Source: Loxodes magnus
Taxonomy: Eukaryota > Ciliophora > Karyorelictea > Loxodida > Loxodidae
Direction of reading: 5' to 3'
NCBI GenBank assembly: GCA_946699065.1
Contig: CAMPDV010000015.1
Location: forward strand, 124,001-188,000
DNA: 64,000 nt
Part shown: piece by piece, positions 11,234-22,074 of the stretch
How the letters are laid out: each line of letters opens with the position of its first letter
How positions within the stretch are numbered: position 1 is the first letter of the stretch
Program-made: the position numbers and the translations under genes
The notes under the pieces: generated by a model
The model's database searches: none
What the model was told of the DNA's origin: nothing
What the model saw: only the letters and a program-made list of their open reading frames with translations

Positions 11234-11949
11234 AAAAAATATATATTTAATAAAAAATTAAAAAATTAAATTAAAATATAAAATAAATAAATTTTAACTT
11301 TTTTAACCTTAAATAAAAATAAATTAAAGCCATGTAAATTAATTATTTTATAATATATATTATTTAAATAAAAAACAAACCATTTTAAGATAATAAGATA
11401 AATATTAATGCTTATAGTAATTTTAATTAAATAAGTTATTTAATTTTCTAAGCAAAATATAATTACTTATTTAAAAACTTTTAGCAATGACCCAATCATT
11501 AATAGATATGCCTCTCTAAAATCTTTATAATAATATAATTATAATGATTAAGTTAAAAATACTTTAAATTTAGTTATTTAATTAAGTGGTTGCTAAAATT
11601 ATATTATTTTTAATATATCCTTAATATAAATACTTATAAATAAAATACTCTAATTTAAAATAAATTAATTTGCTAAGTGTATTTTATTTAATTTTTAGAA
11701 AAGACTTATTAGCTTTTACACTTTTTACACAAATATTTTAACTATAAATATATTATCACAAGTATTTTTTTCAATTTAATCTTTTTAATATCTAAAACCT
11801 TACGAAAAGAACTTTAAAATAAAATAATTTAACTAAAAATACTCTTTGACTAAGGAATAATTATTCTGATATTTAAAAGATAAAATTAATCTAAAATAGA
11901 TAGATAATTATATTTAATAAAGCAAATTTAATAATTATTAAGATATAAA
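11229..11949. other. AT-rich stretch, no gene supported
   Basis: Very AT-rich DNA between R1 copy 1 and the next ORF1-like gene. The 13-mer TAAAATAATTTAA near 11820 recurs near 12806 and could mark the borders of the ORF1 element between them. Words of this composition recur by chance, so I do not call it. Confidence 0.3.
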
Positions 11950-12684
11950 ATGGCTTCTAAGAAATAACAGAACTTTGAACAAAACATTTAAACAGGAAAA
12001 TAATCTAAAAAATAAAAAAGCGAAATAATTACAATGAGTGAAAGTGAGAAATATGATTGATATGACGAACATTAACCACTTGGAAATCCAGAACTAAAAA
12101 AACTTCCGACACAAACTCAAATAGAAATATTATCTAAGTCATTAAAAGAGTTTATGTTTAAAAATAGATACCTCACTGATAAAGTAGAAAAATTAGAAAA
12201 ACTAATAACTTCTTTACTTGAGAAACAATATTAATAATCATAAGAAATAGAAGACAAACTGGAACAAAGAATTCTTTAAATTTAATAATAAATTCAGGTA
12301 ACGCCATTTTCGTTTTAACAGAATTAATCAGATCCTATGGAAATAGAAAATAAAGCCTCAAATTAAAATAAACAGTAAACGTTTATTTAAAATAAGTAGT
12401 AAATTTAAATTAAATAAGTGCTACAGGAATAATAGGTTAAAAGAAGAATAAAATGCTACGTGTGCAATAAATAACACCAATGAAAATACTGCTACTAACT
12501 AAGCGAAATTTAAAGAAAGAATAAATAAGATATTTTTAGAAAACTATTTAGGATATATCCAACATAAAGCGGAAAAATTTATAGAAAAAAATTCTTTAAT
12601 TCAAATCTTAATCCTTGGATAAATAATTAGGACTACATGCAAGATGAAAACTATTCAGAACATTAAAGGATGGTGCGCTAATGA
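11950..12684 (+). CDS. Intact ORF1/gag-like zinc-knuckle protein
   Basis: 244 codons, uninterrupted, ATG (MASKKQQ) to TGA 12682-12684. Residues about 60-130 are a Leu/Lys/Glu coiled coil (LSKSLKEFMFKNRYLTDKVEKLEKLI). Residues 165-178 contain CYVCNKQHQWKYC, a zinc-knuckle-like motif one residue shorter (CX2CX3HX4C) than in the sister copies. The tail IYPTQSGKIYRKKFF matches the ends of the copies at 15113 and 26209. Trp codons are TGA at three places. This organisation (coiled coil plus nucleic-acid-binding knuckle) is that of non-LTR ORF1 or gag proteins, which coat element RNA. It is the only copy in the window with a clean frame from start to stop, so it is a candidate for an active protein or a domesticated gene. 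Confidence 0.7.
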
Positions 12685-12800
12685 AGTGCTGCACCGCCTA
12701 ACTAAGCCTAGTAGAAATTCAAGACAAACTAATGGAGACAAGCTGATAGAATAGGTCAGATGGCTGACTACTAAGGCTTTAACAAAGCTTTTTAACTTTA
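12685..12800 (+). other. GC-richer 3' tail of the ORF1-like gene
   Basis: About 100 bases directly downstream of the stop are noticeably richer in G and C than the surroundings (GTGCTGCACCGCC, GGAGACAAGCTG, GGTCAGATGGCTGAC). They are probably the 3' untranslated region of the element. No repeat tail is visible. Confidence 0.4.
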
Positions 12801-13139
12801 ACTTTTTAAAATAATTTAATCTTTAGATTTCTTCTTTTATAATATTCCTCTATCATAACTAAACTTAATGAAGTCAATTTATTTAACGACATTCTTTTTA
12901 ATAAATCTGTATTAATATTAAAATCTCTAAAAGTATAATTATCTAATTATAGATCTTTTGCTATTTATAAATTCTTTATGAACTGATATTACTTAAAAGT
13001 AAATATTAGTCTTACAAAATTAAATATTTATATTAGATAGAATTTAAAATAAAAACTTTCACTAAAATCTAATATGAAAGTAAATTATATAATAAATATC
13101 TTTTAAGATTAATTTATTACTTATAAAGTTTTATTAATA

Positions 13140-13990
13140 TAATTATTTAGCTTATCATATTGCTATCTTCAATTTCTTACATCATTTTATATCTTTCAAC
13201 TCTCTATCATTTCTCTATTCCATCTACATAATATTTTCTATTTGCATTCTGTTTTATTCTAAACTCTTTTTCTCTTACTTTAATTTAATTTCTTTTTATA
13301 ATTTGCTTCATATTTTTCTTTAATTATGTTCTGACTGATTTACTATTAGTAATTTTCTTAATCCTTTATTTTTCTTTTATCTTTGGTGCTTACACTTATT
13401 TATTTATTGCTATTCACTAATTTTTTGAACTTCTATTACTACTATTAACTTATATATTGCTTCTTTTTATATTTTTACTTATTTTATTAGAACTTATTTC
13501 TTACATAAGCTTATAAGCTTTTATTTCATTTCTTCTATATCCATTTAATTATCTTCTAGGGGACATTTATATTCATTTTTATTCTTAACCAACTAAGATT
13601 CTAAGAAGTATTCAACATTATGAGAATCTAGATTTAGGTTGAGGGTAGAGATAAGCTTATTATCTTGCTTCATCTAATTTAAATTTTGACAAGTTTAAGA
13701 TTTTAGTTGTAATTAAGTATTAAGGATTCTTTGGATGGCATCATTATTATTGAAGGGAGAGCTTTATTTTAATAAGAAAAAAGGTTGTGCTTAATATGAA
13801 GAGTTTATATCAATATGGTTTTGAGTGTAATGGCAAAAGGATGATTTATGAGGAAAAAGGTTTTCAAAACTAATAACAATTTCCTAGTTATTCTCTTTTT
13901 ACATTTTCTTATTAGTAAACTTTAAATTTATAAACCATATAAATATCTAATAAAAGCTCTTAATTCTTATAAACCAGAAATTTTAGATTT
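13140..13990 (-). pseudogene. Possible unrecognised minus-strand gene, frame broken
   Basis: The minus strand is purine-rich here and reads as plausible protein, but in successive frames: one from about 13920 to 13640 ending near YLYPQPKSRFS, one from ATG 13673 (VEYFLESQLVKNKNEYKCP, then EEMKQKLISLCKK), and a third Lys/Gln-rich frame to about 13150. No family is recognised. It could be a decayed gene, a gene with sequencing indels or unnoticed tiny introns, or an artefact, since most frames are open in this code. Confidence 0.25.
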
Positions 13991-15092
13991 AATGCTTAAA
14001 AGATCTAGAATAATCTATTTCTAAAATGTATTTCTATTTTATATTTAGTTAACTATTATGTTTAAATTAAGTAAAATCAAGATTAAATTGACATGCTAAT
14101 TTCTATTTAATTGATAGTTAAGCAAATTATCAATGGAGTAGTTATAATTTAATCAAAGAAATAGAAAAATATGTTGATTCATTTAAAATTATTTTGGCTT
14201 TATTCAAGTTATCTAAATATTAATTGATGGTTTTAAAATTTTCCTAAATAAAAAGAAATGCATTTCTATTTATTTTCTTTAGTAGATATATAATTATTAA
14301 TTTTATTACTTTTATATCTATTTTTATACTTTTTTATGCTTAGTAGTTTATAACTTTCTCTTAATGTAGAATAGTTTAATCTCTATTCTTTATATGTTAC
14401 TAATTATTAATTTTTAGTATTTTCATTAGAAATGTAAAACTAAGCCTAATAAAAGATTTTATAATATATAGAAGTATAAGCTTTTGAATAATAATCATAA
14501 AAAACTGCTATATTTTTTAAGCATAATTTAAATTATTATTTACACAATTACTTTTAATTAATGTAATGAGTGAAGTTTATTTCATTTAATTATAGTAGAA
14601 TAATTTAATTTTCTTTATAAATAGAAAATAGAGTGAATACACTAAAATAAAAAACTTATATTACCAATTATTTATTTTACTATATTTGCATTTTTAATGA
14701 TGAATACCACTAAATTAAATAAATATTTTGCTTATTTTACTAAAATGAAAGATATATTATATATAAGGATTTCTTTCTTATTTTCTAAAAGATATCTAAT
14801 ATAAATAATTTAAACTAAGTAAGTGTTAGCATTCATTTTATCTATTTAAAAGAAAAAATTTAATTTTTTTTATTATAAAGATTTAATATTTTCATCAAAC
14901 TAGAAATTAAAAATCTACTTAAATAAAATAAATAATTAAATAATTATTTAAGTTATAAATTCAACTTATTTGCTATATTTTTGCTATTTTCCTAATTTAT
15001 TTATATGGCTATGGATATCAATTATTTAGCTAATTTTAATGCATTCCTAAAAGAATATAAACTATTATTTTTCTATAGCTAAAATGTTTATA
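13991..15092. other. AT-rich stretch, no gene supported
   Basis: Very AT-rich sequence leading up to the retroelement at 15109. No motif, RNA gene or repeat recognised. Confidence 0.4.
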
Positions 15093-15108
15093 GAAAATAG
15101 AAAATTAA

Positions 15109-15946
15109 AAAAATGGATTAATCTCTTCGACTCTCAAAAAATTAACTTAGAAACCTAAAGAGAAAAGCGGCAAAATAAGTTTAAAAAAAATAATAACAAT
15201 AGGAGGAGTCAAGCTCTTCTTCAGAAGGTAAAGTTATGGTAGGATAAATAGAGATAAGTTAACCTAAAAACGAAACTAATCAAAAACTTTAAATTTAATT
15301 AGACCAAATGTAAAAAGTAATCTCAAATTATGAAGAAACAACTTACAACTTAGGCGAAAAAATACGGGAATTAATGAGTAACATAGAAGATTAGAACAAC
15401 GAATTACTAATACTTAGAAGATAACTTATTTGTAGCAAATTGATAACGGAAGAATAACTCTGAACTTAATCATAATAAAATTTTAAATACGACACAAAAA
15501 TGGAAATAGAAAAAATACCAATAGAATTAAAAACAGAATTGAATCCAGAAAAAGAAATGATTGCTACAAGTTTCATTAAAAGATTAGAAAATATAGAAAA
15601 TAAATTATCATAAAAAAGAACGAAATAAAGATAATAATACAAACTTTGTTGATGTTGCAAATCAAATCAACATATTTTAAAAAACTGTTGATAATGAAAG
15701 AAAATAAACGAATAAGAGCAGAAAAGAACATGGAGACAACTCAATAAACTATGAATAACTCCAACAGGGATCTACAAATAAAAGCTTTTTGCAAGACCAC
15801 TTGAACGGTTACAGTGGTAACCTTCCACTTAATAAAAAGGTCGTGGATCAAACCCACGTTAAAAAAACTGTCCGCAGGAACTGGTTGCAATTCCAGAGAA
15901 TGCAAAACTCTACTAACTTTAAGTATATTATTATTATTATTATTAT
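15109..15946 (+). mobile_element. Complete 0.84 kb ORF1-only retroelement with 16-bp TSD
   Basis: The 16-mer GAAAATAGAAAATTAA is present exactly at 15093-15108 and 15947-15962. Between the copies lie an ORF beginning four bases after the left copy and a run of ATT/TTA repeats directly before the right copy. This is the hallmark of target-primed insertion of a non-LTR element. There is room only for the gag-like gene. The last 150 bases fold into consecutive hairpins: GGTTAC-AGTG-GTAACC, CGTGG-ATCAAAC-CCACG (the shape of a tRNA T arm) and CTGG-TTGCAATT-CCAG. Inference: a non-autonomous element copied by a LINE enzyme in trans. Confidence 0.8.
15113..15925 (+). CDS. Gag/ORF1-like protein of the 15.1 kb element
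   Basis: One uninterrupted frame from ATG 15113 (MDQSLRLSKNQLRNLKRKAA). A Gln-rich basic leader is followed by a coiled coil around residues 60-110 (LDQMQKVISNYEE, LGEKIRELMSNIEDQNNELL). The zinc knuckle CWCCKSNQHILKNC (CX2CX4HX4C) sits around residues 180-193, and a TPTGIYKQKLF tail matches the sister copies. Trp in the knuckle and tail is TGA. After these Trp codons no TGA occurs in frame before the end of the element, so the ORF has no obvious stop. It either ends outside the element or one of the late TGA codons terminates. The end given here is the start of the repeat tail and is arbitrary. Confidence 0.65.
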
Positions 15947-15962
15947 GAAAATAGAAAATTAA

Positions 15963-16952
15963 TTAATTTGAAGAATATTTTAAATATCTTTTAAGATTAT
16001 CTAATTATGGAAGCTTCCTGTAGATAAAATATAATCATATTAAAGATACTTAAATTTTTTATTGCCTTTTATTTAATTTTATTAAGCAAATAGAATAAAT
16101 AAATTCTTTTCAAATCCTCTATAAAAAATATTAATAATCTTTTGGCTAGTTAAAAACAAGCATTACATAAAAAAATCAAAGTAAGCACGATAATTTCCTT
16201 AAATTATATAGCTATTATTTATGAAAAGTTTTCTAAATAAATAATCTAAACTAAGTTTTATTATACTTAAATTTATAAATTATTAAAGAAAGCTAATATA
16301 AAATAAGTGTTAATAAGTTTAAGTTTAAATTAATTAATTTAATATAAATATATCTATACAAGCAATCTTTTATAATTAATTATTTTAAACAAGGTACTAA
16401 ATAGCACTGCTATGTTCTTATTCATTTTTAATATTTCAATTATTTTCATAAATCATTAACATTTTTTTAATAATAGAGAAAAACCACTTTAATATTGTAA
16501 GATAAAATAACACCTTTTAAAGAATAAAATTAATTATCAACTATATAAATTATAACTAATTATTATAATACATAAACCATATAAACTAATAATAAATTGA
16601 ATGTCATCATACAACTAATTATATGCAACCTATTTCTCTTGCTAACTAATTTTAGAAATTGAATTTTATTTTAATAAATATTTTAAATAGAGAGTTATAA
16701 CTTAGTTGTGGATTTGAGAAATAATATATTTATTATTTATTAAATTAAAAAGAAATATATAAAATTTAGTTAACAGTTTAATATAAAAAGGTTATTGGCT
16801 CTTAAATTTATAAAATAATATATCTTTTCATAGTCTAAAATTTAGTTTCTCTTCGTTTTTTATGAGAAAATAGAGAAACAATATGTTAAAAAAAGAAAGT
16901 TATCCTTGAAGATTAAATTATTTTTTAAGATTAAGACAAAGTTATTTAGAGA
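15963..16952. other. Long duplicated flank of the tRNA-Glu copy
   Basis: From about 16380 onward the sequence matches 33120-33690 (shared landmarks: AAATAGCACTGCTAT, GAATGTCATCA, GAGTTATAACTTAGTTG), so this is a diverged copy of the segment that carries the intact tRNA-Glu at 33698. The part before 16380 is AT-rich with nothing recognised. Confidence 0.55.
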
Positions 16953-17025
16953 TTCACATTAGTCTAGAAGGTTAGGTTATTCGGGTTTCACACGAAAGAC
17001 CCGGGTTCTAGTCCCGGATGTGGAA
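16953..17025 (+). pseudogene. Decayed tRNA-Glu (TTC) copy
   Basis: 73 nt with the tRNA-Glu layout and anticodon TTC, but with several changes from the intact copies: a T-G pair in the acceptor stem, D-loop change AGAAGGTTAGGTTA, a G-A mismatch closing the anticodon stem (TTCGG/ACGAA) and T-loop TTCTAGT instead of TTCGAGT. Probably a pseudogene. It lies in a roughly 650 bp duplicated segment also found at 33120-33830. Confidence 0.7.
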
Positions 17026-17804
17026 TATTTATACAACATTTTCAAATATGAAAAAATAAACAAAATATATAAATTTACTTTTATTTTAAATCTTAACACG
17101 AAAAAAAAATTTATTCCTTCAAAAAAAAACAAATAAATTCTGAAATCTCCATTTAACTAATCTTATAATTTAGATAAAAAATATCAAATATAGATCTTAG
17201 TTATGGTACCAGTTAATAATTTTCAAACAAAATCTTTAAAAACATTGATAAAGATGCTTTTAATCCGTTAGTCTTTCTTTTTACTTTGAAATATCTTAAA
17301 TAATAGGTAAAATTTAAGCAGATTTTATAATTAAGAAAAAGTAAAAATAAAAATTCTTTGCTTAAAAAATAAAAATTAATTTTACTAAAAATTAAATGAT
17401 CTTATTTAAGAAATGATTATATTAACTTAAACTTTATAAAAGAAATAAATAAGCTTATTTGTCTAATAATTTATCAAATATTTATTCCTTCATAAAAATG
17501 TTATATAAAAGAGATATAAGTATAAAACAAATTTTGTAAGAAAAAGATTGTGCTATAGGAGAACTACCTTAAAAACTGATAAATGTGCATATAGCATGTT
17601 ATTTTTATTGAGATTATTCTTCTATATAGCAAAAGCATATATATGTTTATGAGCCAAATAAAATAATTTTAAAATAAGAATCTTTATGCATTAAGAAATA
17701 CTTTTATTGTAATGTCTATTTATTTCTAGTGTATTTACACAACAAAAATAAATTACAAAGTACATATAAGTTTATATAAAGTAGCAAAAATAATTATAAA
17801 AAGA
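17026..17804. other. AT-rich stretch, no gene supported
   Basis: AT-rich DNA between the tRNA-Glu copy and a small coiled-coil gene. Nothing recognised. Confidence 0.4.
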
Positions 17805-18110
17805 ATGTATATGGCAATTTAAGACTTTCAAAAAGAGTATTCACAGAGAAGTGAGTTAACAGTGCTAAAGGAAAAAGAATAAATTGAAGATTCTTAGTAA
17901 GATTACATCTCTGACTATGAAGAAAGTTTAGACTTTTATAATAAATAATGGGATGTAATGGATTAATTAGATAATGAAGAGAAGGAAATTTAGGAGCAAC
18001 TAAACTGTTTGAGTTCAATTGCAATGGTAAATTAATTAGAGGATAGAAAGAACATTATGAAGAAATATTTATTGAAAATGGCTTAGCTTATTGATGAGAT
18101 TGATCCTTGA
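17805..18110 (+). CDS. Small acidic coiled-coil protein, unknown function
   Basis: 101 codons, ATG 17805 to TGA 18108-18110 (a second in-frame ATG lies at 17811). The product is rich in Glu, Asp, Gln and Lys, with heptad-like stretches (VMDQLDNEEKEIQEQLNCL, QLEDRKNIMKKYLLKMAQLI). The 3' half recurs at 52884-53062, where the differences keep the frame open and both copies meet a TGA at nearly the same point. That supports real coding and the chosen stop. Family not recognised. Confidence 0.5.
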
Positions 18111-19984
18111 TTGTGTTAAATCTGCTTATAGTTAATTTTTTGAATTTATAAAAGTTTTTTCCAAAAATGATGATTTGTCTTACCTTTTTTAATTCCCCTT
18201 CGCTATTTCATATTATTTTAACTGGTATCCTATAATAATATAATCCATTTTCAAGGCAATATTTTTTATAGTTTATGATGATTCCTAGCCAAAAGGCAAA
18301 GCTGATTTATCTGCATTATCTCTTAATATATAGAGTTATAAAGAGTAAAACATCTATTAAATCTTTAGTTTTTTTTTTCTTTAGTACTCTTTGAATGATT
18401 CTTATGCTAAGACTAAATTACTCTCTAAATAAAACAAAAATTAAAAAAATTATTAAAAAAACCAGATAAAAGCAAGGTATAAAGATTTGTAAAAATACAT
18501 ATATAAATTAAGAAATTAATACTAGACAAGAATAATAAATAAAAAACAAATAAAATGTACATAAGAAAACAACTAGTCATAATTTATCTTAAAAAGAAAA
18601 TATATAGAAACAATACAGAAAAAAAAACTAAAATTAGTTAAAATATAAAAATTAAATATAAATCTAGTTTAAATCTAAATATTTTATTTAAAAATTTTTA
18701 ATTATAAAAAAATAAAAAGTAAATGCATTTTGATGATTTTTAGTAAATAATTTAAATTAAAAAATTATTTATAAAATTAAAATATTATTTAATTAAATAT
18801 CCCCAATTAAAACAAATTAAAATAAATGTTTAGAAAAATTATAAGAATAAAAATAAAATAAAGATTTTCATAAATTTAAATAAAAATTATGAATTAAGAT
18901 ACAATAAGAACTTAAAATAAATAAATTAAACATCAAATTAATTAATTCTTAATAAAATATTCTTCATTTACAATATGATATTATTATTTAAATATTCTAC
19001 AGAGTAAAAACAGACTAAATTTATTAATTTCTAAATTATTTAATGAACTTAAATTATAAAAGCATTTTAATAAAAATTTAATTTAAATATTTTTTAAATA
19101 TTTGATTACAGAAATAGGCTAAATTTATAATTAATAAATTTTTTTATTCTGCCTTATCTATAAAATAAAAACTGAAGAAAAAAATTTATATGATTTAATT
19201 GATTTTTTACTAAAATTTTATTTTTATTGTTGGTAAAATTTTACTTTTCATAATTCTGAATTTTACAAATAGTGTTTGTGCTCCAAGTTTATTAAATTTT
19301 TTTATAATGGTCTAATTTATTAATTTAAAAATATCTAGTTAACTACATTAGAACAGCAATATTTTGTGATTCTTTAGATTCACTTACTTATTTAAGTTAT
19401 ATAAAGATAAAGATATATTTACTAAAATTATTTTGGATCCCAAACAATAATTATTCCTTAAAAGATTATATTCATTCTATTAGAACTTTTAAGAAGAATC
19501 TTTTTTTAATTTTAGTTTTAAATTTAATAAAGGTTTAATTCTATTACTAAATACATAAATAAAAGAAAATCTTTAAAACTTTTAAATATAAGTACTCTAA
19601 GCTTATAAATTAATAAATTAATTTAAAATAATAAATATTTTTTTATTTTATAGTTACATATGATAAAATCCTAAATTTTAATATCAAATAAATATGAACA
19701 CTTCAAAAGTTTTTGAAAGATAGATGAAAAATAAAATAATCTACATATGTTTAAAGAAAGTTAACTAAAAGAATATAATAAATGTAATTATTTTATTTGA
19801 TATAGAATTTTAAGTTTGCTAGATAATTTTTAAATTCCTTTTCTATATCTTTAGGATTTTATCATTAAAATATTAATGCTTATTTTTTTCTAATATTAAT
19901 TTTTTCTGAGACTCCTTTCGAAGATTTTTCTAAATCAATCCTTTTAGTTCCTTGTTTTAATTAAATTAAAAATTGTTTGGCAGC
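18111..19984. other. AT-rich stretch, no gene supported
   Basis: Extremely AT-rich, with long A/T words. No conserved motif, RNA gene or clear repeat seen on either strand. Only the last bases approach the 3' end of the ORF1-like relic on the minus strand. Confidence 0.4.
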
Positions 19985-20930
19985 TACATAGAGTCACCGC
20001 TTAAAAGAAGTTTTAAAGTTAGAATTTTCTTGCTTAAGTCTAGCCGTAATATCCTTTAATCTTGTTCATCTTGTCTTTTTTTTCACACCTTATTTAGTTC
20101 TTACTCCGACTCCAAGTTTTTCAGGTTCGAGATTCTATTTTTTTTTATAAATTTCCCCGTTTTCTCTGTATCAGATTTAATTTTTCTTTCTCCTTATTGA
20201 TATTTGGACTTGTCTTTTCCAAGATTTCTCCTTGATTTTCTGGAAAGTTGCACATTGTCTTCATAGGTATCATTAACTCTTACAATAATAAAACTATTTT
20301 CCACTTTTGGTACTTGTTGCCTTTCCAATTTAAAGGTCTTTTCTATCCCCATCCTATCGGAATTTAGATTCTACTCCAGTGGATTCTGCTGGCTTTGGAG
20401 GTTTTTCTGGCTTTGTAATATATTTTCGATTTATTGACTCTAATCTTGAATTCTCTGTACTTAGGAGTTCGTCTAACCGAATTACTCTCGTTAGTAATTC
20501 CAAAAAGCGTCAAGTTCCCTCTCCTAGTTTGCCATCCTGAAGTCTAGGGTTTCTTGTAATCCATGCAGGATTTGTTCGGCTAGCTTCTCATTCTCCCTCC
20601 TTAGCTTTCTAACCTCTTCCTGGAGGCTAAGTACCACTTTGATAAGCTACTCCATGCTCACCTGCCAGAAGGATTAATTCAGAAACCTCCTGATGTAGAG
20701 CTGGCTTCAGTTACTTCCTAGGTTTTTCTTACGACGTAGGTGTTTACATATGTGTTTTTTTCATGACCTATTTTCGTTCCTCATAGTTGGTTTATTTCCC
20801 GGATAATAAAGGTTATTAAGAAAAAGGTTAGGGTTATTAAGAAGACGACTATCGAGAGATAGCTTCCGGTTTCCTCTCCTACTACGAGGAGGTGGTGTAG
20901 AAACCCTTTCTGAAGTTTTATTGCATTTTT
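19985..20930 (-). pseudogene. Decayed ORF1/gag-like element copy
   Basis: Minus-strand relic of the same family as 8502-9448. From 20930 down: a leader with PPPRSRRGNRK in one frame, like PPPQNRRENQK of the copy at 26209; a coiled coil MSMEQLIKVVLSLQEEVRKLRRENEKL; RELDAFWNYQ; and the knuckle position, now FYYCKSQWYLWRQC, where the first Cys and the His are lost. Frame slips separate the leader, coiled coil and knuckle. No tail or target-site duplication could be found. The GGTTAGGGTTA word in its 5' part is shared element sequence, not a telomere. Confidence 0.7.
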
Positions 20931-21222
20931 TTAGTTCCTTGGTTTTTAAATTTTGAAGGAAATATAAAAATAAAAGGCTTTATTTTATGTTTATAACAGA
21001 AAAAATAAAAAATAGAAATACGTAACTATATAATAAAAAATGATAAATAGAGTCTTATATTTAAATAGCAATAAATTTAGCAAAAAAGCATAAATAAGTT
21101 AGAAAGCTTTCTTTAATTAAAATTTTAAATAAATAGAATTATATTTTTCAATGTAAATATAATTAAAGAAACAAAATTTAACTTTGTTATTATATTTAAA
21201 TTCTATTTTATATTATTTATAA
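20931..21222. other. AT-rich spacer
   Basis: Short AT-rich spacer between the ORF1 relic and the tRNA-Leu copy. Nothing recognised. Confidence 0.4.
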
Positions 21223-21306
21223 GCATGTGTGGCCCAGCGGTCCAAGGCGCTAGACTCAAGTTCTAGTGGGAGAAATCCCGCGTGAGTTAAAATCTCACCG
21301 CATCAT
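21223..21306 (+). pseudogene. Diverged tRNA-Leu (CAA) copy
   Basis: 84 nt with a long variable arm (GTGGGAGAAATCCCGC) and anticodon CAA in loop CTCAAGT between CTAGA/TCTAG stems: tRNA-Leu decoding UUG. Compared with the copy at 40994-41077 it has GGCCCAGCGGTCCAAG instead of GGCCGAGCGGTCTAAG in the D arm, TTAAAAT instead of TTCAAAT in the T loop (loss of the invariant C of the B box), and a worse acceptor stem. Probably non-functional. Confidence 0.7.
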
Positions 21307-22074
21307 TTTGTTAATTTTAAATAATAAAAATAAAATAAACCTATTCCTTCTCTACTATATACTTGGGAAAATATTTACATCTTTAATGTAACTCTAAAAA
21401 TAAAAATCAGATATGATTTGATTTGAAATTAAGATGAATTAAGCTATCTATTTACATCTTTTGATTATTTGAAGATTTATTAAAAATACATAAAGTAAGC
21501 AGTCACTTATATATTCCTTCAAGTTAATAAAGTTTCAACATTATTGAATGATTTAAAATGTAAGCTTATAAAATAAAAATAAAAAGTTAAATGATTTTAA
21601 ATTAATAATGATAATAAACTTTTTAATTAGATAAATATTTGTAACTAGATACAACTAATCATTCCTAAAGCTAAAAGATCTTTAACTTTTGTAATTAAAT
21701 TTGAGAAAATTACTTGTATAAGCGTAAATTATTATGAAAACTACTTTTTAGCAATTATTATTTAAAATATTTAAGATTTGCTTTATTAATTCTAATTATC
21801 ATTATGTCTTTTGAGCAATAAGTTAAGATAATTTACTAAGCCAAACTCAAACTGACTAGATATAAGAAAATTTGCATTTATAATAAAAATAATTCTAAAT
21901 ATTAATAGAGAAACGATATAAATTTGTAATATTTAGCATTAATAAATATATTTACTTTGCTATAATATTAATAAGTATATTTATTTTGCTATAATATTAA
22001 AAAATAAAATTATGAAAAAGCAATTAGAATTAAGAATTAGGTATTATTAATCATAGTACATTTTATTTTAAAAG
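21307..22074. other. AT-rich stretch, no gene supported
   Basis: AT-rich sequence. A 28-base unit ending TATTTGCTATAATATTAA-like occurs twice in tandem near 21945-22005. No gene recognised. Confidence 0.35.

Noticed and set aside
11820..12818. TAAAATAATTTAA as a target-site duplication around the ORF1-like gene at 11950
   Set aside because: A common word in this AT-rich DNA, with no repeat tail at the right side and a long gap before the ATG; not distinguishable from chance.
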